Shown piece after piece: positions 60,001-64,000 of a stretch of 64,000 bases of DNA (its first letter is position 1; each line of letters begins with the position of its first letter). Source of the DNA: Gyrodactylus bullatarudis (Eukaryota > Platyhelminthes > Monogenea > Gyrodactylidea > Gyrodactylidae). Position numbers and translations under genes: made by a program. The stretch lies in the NCBI GenBank assembly GCA_012064415.1, contig SSNU01000311.1, forward strand, positions 345,991 through 409,990, given 5' to 3'. The notes under the pieces are model-generated. The model was not told where the DNA came from, made no database searches, and saw only the letters and a program-made list of their open reading frames with translations.

Positions 60001-60351
60001 ATCAAATTTATCAAATGGATAATTTAACTTTTATTGAATGTGAGAGAGAAAATCAGGCTTCAATTAAAATTAAATTAAAATTAGTTGAAAATAATCACAA
60101 ATAAATTTTTTATTTAACAAGCAGCCACACACACACTTTCTGTCTCTCTCTCTGTTAATCTGTGTATCAGAGAATTTTCTCTCAAATACATACAAATCTA
60201 TGTAATTTAATAATATTTCTCTATCTCTGATATGTGTCTCATGTAGTTGATAACTAACAACATGATTCGTCTTGAATTGTGTCATATAGGCAGAAAAATA
60301 TGATTTTGTAACATTTTAATTCTTTCGAGATAATTTTACTGATAAAAAGGT

Positions 60352-62156
60352 ATGGATATCATAACAAGATGGTCCCTACCGGCTTTCGTATTTTTGATAT
60401 TATTCCTGCAAATAATTCACCTATTCCTATTTGCATTTACAACAAAGTATGGTGATACTGTCCATCCAATATCAGAATCAAATGATGGCAAAACAGAGAA
60501 TCCAGTCTATAGAATCTATCCCCTGTTCCAAGATGTCCAGGCTATGATGTTTATCGGGTTCGGTTTTCTGATGACATTCCTGAAAAAGTACGGCTTCTCC
60601 AGTGTCGGAATCAACATGATGTTATGTGGAAGTGTCATCCAGAGTGCACTCTTTATAAATGGATTTCTCTATCACGAAAATGGATTCATCTCGTTAGATG
60701 TTAATGCACTGATTTCAGCTGAATTCGCACTGGCCGCTGTCTTGATTTCATTTGGTGCAGTATTGGGTAAAATGTCTCCTTATCAGTATTTATTCATGGG
60801 AACATTTGAGTTGTTCTTCTTTGTGCTAAATGAATATATTGGCAGGAAAATATTCAAAGTTACAGATTCTGGTGATTCAATATTCGTTCATGCTTTTGGA
60901 GCCTATTTCGGTTTAGGCGTATCTTTCATCTACACAAAGAACTGGATGATTAATAATAAGAAGGAAGAATCTTCATACAATAGCGATCTATTCGCAATGA
61001 TTGGTACCACAGTTTTGTGGATCTTTTGGCCAAGTTTCAATTCTGCCGGCAGTGCTGATGATGCCAGAAGTAGAGCTATACTAAACACAGTACTTTCACT
61101 ACTCGGAAGTACTGTAATGACATTTTGTATTACATCATTATTGCCCGAAGTGATTGAGGATGAATCAGAAATTGAGAAAAAAGTCTCCTTCAAGGGACGT
61201 TTCAACATGGTTATGATTCAAAATTCAACCCTGGCAGGAGGTGTAGCTGCAGGAACTATCTGCGACCTAAATATTGGCCCACATTTTGCAGCATTGATCG
61301 GTATGTTTGAATATTTATTTTTTAATTTTTTGGCATCCAATACCAAGTACTGTATCAATATTTTGTCGAAAAATTTTAATTTATTATAATTACTTGGGAG
61401 TAGGTTAATTAATATTTCGAAAAATAAATTTATAATTTTTTCTTTTTTTATTTGCTGATTTCTCTAAAGATTATTTTAGTATAGTAAGATAATAATTAAT
61501 TATTAATAAATTATTCATGATTAATTATTTTTTTTCTTAAGTCAAATTTGATGGATTTGAAGTATTTCTGACGATACCAGTATTCTTCAGATTAAAAGTG
61601 CAAATATTTCATCTCATTAAATCTTTAATTTTACAAATTTATCAGGTTGCATAGCTGGGATCATTTCAGTACTGGGTTATCGATTTTTGACACCAAAGAT
61701 GAATAGGAAGGTTCACGACACTTGTGGTGTACATAATCTCCATGGAATGCCAGGAGTATTGTCTGCTATTTGTGGAGCAATATTCGCATCAGTTGCTGGA
61801 GATCACAATTATGGCGATAAATTAAAAGACATTTTTCCAAAAATGGTAAAAGGTGTAAGCCAAAATTATATATATAACTTATTATTTGATAGAAATAAAT
61901 TTTTTTGAAGGAGTATCCAAGGACATCTTATACACAAGGAGGTTACCAACTTGCTGCCTTGATGGTTACTTTACTGATTGCAATCGGAGGTGGAATGTTC
62001 ATAGGTTTCTTACTAAAAATTCAAAATCCTTGTACTATCCCATCAAATTTAGGTTTTGATGATGAAGCTAATTGGATAGTTCCAGAAGAAGAAGAAGCAT
62101 TTGAATCAAAAGAGCCTACAAAAACCCCATTACTCAATGGAGAATGTGAAATTTGA
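60352..62156 (+). CDS. Rh50-like: Rh-type ammonium channel, paralog 2
   Basis: Exons 60352-61300, 61646-61854 and 61911-62156 (introns 345 and 56 nt) give 467 residues; a donor 9 nt earlier in exon 2 would be equally in phase. Same family as the Rh gene at 49368-52787. Motifs: [40 protein letters not shown] with the first pore histidine at about residue 180, [35 protein letters not shown] and [17 protein letters not shown] with the second histidine. The C-terminal tail is acidic ([16 protein letters not shown]). It has lost or never had the introns that split the N-terminal half of paralog 1, so the duplication is probably old. ZDHHC16 starts 90 bp downstream on the same strand. Confidence 0.94.
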
Positions 62157-62246
62157 TTTAATTTGTATTTAAATTAGTGATTTACTGCTATTTCAAACTT
62201 TCAATGACTTTTTTAATTGTTCAGCTTTTTAGTTTAAATATATGCT
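62157..62246 (+). promoter_or_regulatory. 90-bp spacer between Rh gene 2 and ZDHHC16
   Basis: There is no AATAAA in the spacer, but there is a pyrimidine-rich acceptor-like sequence, TTTTTTAATTGTTCAG, about 25 nt before the downstream ATG. This could be a trans-splice or 5'-UTR splice acceptor in a two-gene transcript. Inference from spacing and motif. Confidence 0.4.
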
Positions 62247-63365
62247 ATGTTTAAATATTTTACAGAAAAGTTCAATGATTTAATTTTTGTCATCAAAGTT
62301 CTGTTCGTCAACAGCAAGACTCTAAATGTAGATATCAATAATAATATAGCTAATGTGGCCTTGGCATTTATTTTCTTCTTTTTTGACTTTCTCATCATCA
62401 GTCCTCTGATTAATTTCATCTTTATAAAAGGTCATATGGGAAGAAAATTTGGAATTTATCTTGCCATATTTCTCGTCTCTACGATGCTCATTTCCATGTT
62501 TAGTCTCTTGAACTGTCTATTACCAAGAAGATTGGAAATCCTCAAAGATCTTGATTACAATATAGGTTATTATTCTTGGTTAACTTTTCATATTATATCT
62601 GCAACGTATCTCTGCATGAACATTTTATTCAATTTCACTTTTGGATTCATTTTATCTCCTGGAGAAGTGGATCCTTTTAAAGTTGATAAAACTCATGCAT
62701 CATTCTGTAAAAAATGCAGAATATACCGACCACTTAGAGCTCATCACTGTTCGATTTGTAAGAAATGCTTTTTGAAAATGGATCATCATTGTCCTTGGCT
62801 AGTCAACTGTGTTGGTTATAACAATCATAGACATTTCTTCTTATTTCTCGTAAACCTTTTCATCGGAAGTTTATATTTTGGATCAGTCGGATACAAAGAC
62901 TTTAATTTGCATTACTCCTCGTTATCAACAACTCATTACATATCCTTCTGTTATCTGGACGATATTAATCATTTAATATTGTACTTATTTTATAAATTAG
63001 CATATGTTCTCTCTTTCGTCTGTCTTCCTCTTATAGCTTGGCATTCCAGGTTAATAAGTAAAGGCGAAACGAGCATAGAGTATTATTCAAATAAAGAAGC
63101 ATTCCACAAAACAAAATCTACTACAGGATTAATCTATAAGAACTTTTATGATTTTGGATATCTGAATAATTGGCTAGATTTCTTTGATTTGATAGAAGAC
63201 GGAAGAGTAATTCCAACCAGAATATTTTCAAGAATTCTGTTGCCGTTACACATTGGAGGGAATTCTAATGTTGATCCTTACAACTATCCGAAAAATGGTC
63301 CTTCAGAAGAAGAAATAATGAATGAATTGATGAATATAGACAGAGAAACAGGATGTATCAATTAG
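62247..63365 (+). CDS. ZDHHC16: ZDHHC16-like protein S-palmitoyltransferase
   Basis: Intronless, 372 residues. DHHC enzymes attach palmitate to cysteines of target proteins at ER/Golgi membranes. Hydrophobic segments at about residues 35-60, 72-90 and 115-135 precede the Cys-rich catalytic domain [20 protein letters not shown], then [21 protein letters not shown], with zinc ligands and the DHHC cysteine intact. Two further membrane segments follow ([32 protein letters not shown]). The C-terminal part, [20 protein letters not shown] followed by [16 protein letters not shown] and [11 protein letters not shown], follows ZDHHC16 rather than other DHHC subfamilies. The start is the first in-frame ATG; poly(A) signal at 63440. 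Possibly co-transcribed with Rh gene 2. Confidence 0.93.
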   Translation: MFKYFTEKFNDLIFVIKVLFVNSKTLNVDINNNIANVALAFIFFFFDFLIISPLINFIFIKGHMGRKFGIYLAIFLVSTMLISMFSLLNCLLPRRLEILKDLDYNIGYYSWLTFHIISATYLCMNILFNFTFGFILSPGEVDPFKVDKTHASFCKKCRIYRPLRAHHCSICKKCFLKMDHHCPWLVNCVGYNNHRHFFLFLVNLFIGSLYFGSVGYKDFNLHYSSLSTTHYISFCYLDDINHLILYLFYKLAYVLSFVCLPLIAWHSRLISKGETSIEYYSNKEAFHKTKSTTGLIYKNFYDFGYLNNWLDFFDLIEDGRVIPTRIFSRILLPLHIGGNSNVDPYNYPKNGPSEEEIMNELMNIDRETGCIN

Positions 63366-63439
63366 AAAAACATTTATATTTTCTATTTATACAAAAATAA
63401 TAGATTAACTCTGGTAGACCTTTATGTATTTAAATTATA

Positions 63440-63445
63440 AATAAA
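63440..63445 (+). terminator. Poly(A) signal of ZDHHC16
   Basis: AATAAA about 75 nt after the stop codon; a second copy follows at about 63453. Confidence 0.55.
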
Positions 63446-64000
63446 ATTGTAAATAAAAATGCAATATCAATATACCTGAAAGTAAAATGAAGGATTTTTC
63501 AATTTTTGTCAGCCTATGATTGATTTAAAAATTCAATCTTTGATTGGTTGAGTAAATCGTTGAGCCAGTCTTCTAAGATTGCAATAATTTATTTTGAAAG
63601 TCAGAATCATATTAATTTTCTTCGATAATTTCACTAACTAGTATTAATATATTTATATTAATAAATGAACCATTGGGACTGTGTGTATTACACACTGTAA
63701 TGTGTATTCTGTTTAATTAATTTGTATGAGTCATGATGTGCTCTGATTGGTCAATTTAATCTGCCAATAAAATTTGAGTCAATTTTTCACGCTGGTCATT
63801 TTTCAAAAATTGATTTTATCCATAGATTAATTAGTGTTTGTTCACTGAGATGTTTCAGACCTTGATGTATCACAATAATTCGTTCATAGTTTTAAGGTAT
63901 CAGTGTATCATTGAACTCTGTATTAAGATGAAATGACGACTCGATAGAACTCCAAGCCTCCAATACAATTCCCCGAAGATTATAAGTGAGTTCATAATAT
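63446..64000. other. Intergenic, nothing recognised
   Basis: AT-rich sequence to the window end, with small palindromes (TATTACACACTGTAATGTGTA region at about 63685). No gene. Confidence 0.5.

Larger units (their letters stand above)
55484..60351. other. 4.9 kb without genes, upstream of Rh gene 2
   Basis: Only repeats are recognised: a palindromic tandem array at 56427-56507 and a piggyBac-type MITE at 56840-57054. Other frames are short and low-complexity (55356-55634 runs out of the pogo terminal repeat; 60070-60285 contains a CT/CA-rich stretch). Confidence 0.6.

Overview
This is a strongly AT-rich window of an animal nuclear genome. It has spliceosomal introns with GT..AG ends, AATAAA poly(A) signals, metazoan gene families (anosmin, Rh glycoprotein-type ammonium channels, GSK3, MAP1) and eukaryotic transposons. 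I cannot name the lineage. The introns are a strong clue: many are only 26-37 nt, next to others of 2-10 kb. Such microintrons point to lineages like flatworms or dicyemid/orthonectid-type animals, but that is inference.

Layout. 1-3238: intergenic, starting with a dispersed repeat tail. 3239-13169 (+): anosmin-1-like gene (Cys-rich region, WAP, fibronectin III repeats, C-terminal hydrophobic tail), first exon not found. 13661-15052 (+): single-exon gene of unknown function. 16910-18568 (-): RAD9 checkpoint clamp subunit, head-to-head with DLST (18654-20019, +), the E2 of 2-oxoglutarate dehydrogenase. 20311-21240 (-): FAM8A1-like RDD membrane protein, head-to-head with GSK3 (21397 to about 32583, +), which has a 9.9 kb intron. 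36075-39080: a 5'-truncated Penelope-like retroelement interrupted by a complete Ginger-type integrase DNA transposon (36350-38719) with a TATA target duplication. 41640-42737 (-): dynein light intermediate chain, head-to-head with a compact MAP1 gene (42825-47926, +). 49368-52787 (-): Rh-type ammonium channel, with a decayed Tc1/mariner element in an intron. 53829-55483: a pogo/Tigger-like transposon with identical 123-bp terminal inverted repeats and an assembly gap inside. 60352-62156 (+): second Rh channel, followed 90 bp later by a ZDHHC16-like palmitoyltransferase (62247-63365, +).

Themes. (1) Three divergent gene pairs have start codons only 85, 87 and 156 bp apart, so probably share promoters; the dynein LIC/MAP1 pair joins two microtubule genes. 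(2) Microintrons occur in host genes and in the pogo transposase. One lies directly after the ATG of an Rh gene, and one in RAD9 is 30 nt, in frame and stop-free, so it is easily misread as coding. (3) Several transposon families are present: Ginger, pogo, Tc1, piggyBac-type MITE, Penelope, and a family of long foldback palindromes. (4) The tight Rh2-ZDHHC16 tandem may be co-transcribed.

All gene models were assembled by eye from reading frames, splice signals and phase matching; no alignment or transcript evidence was available.
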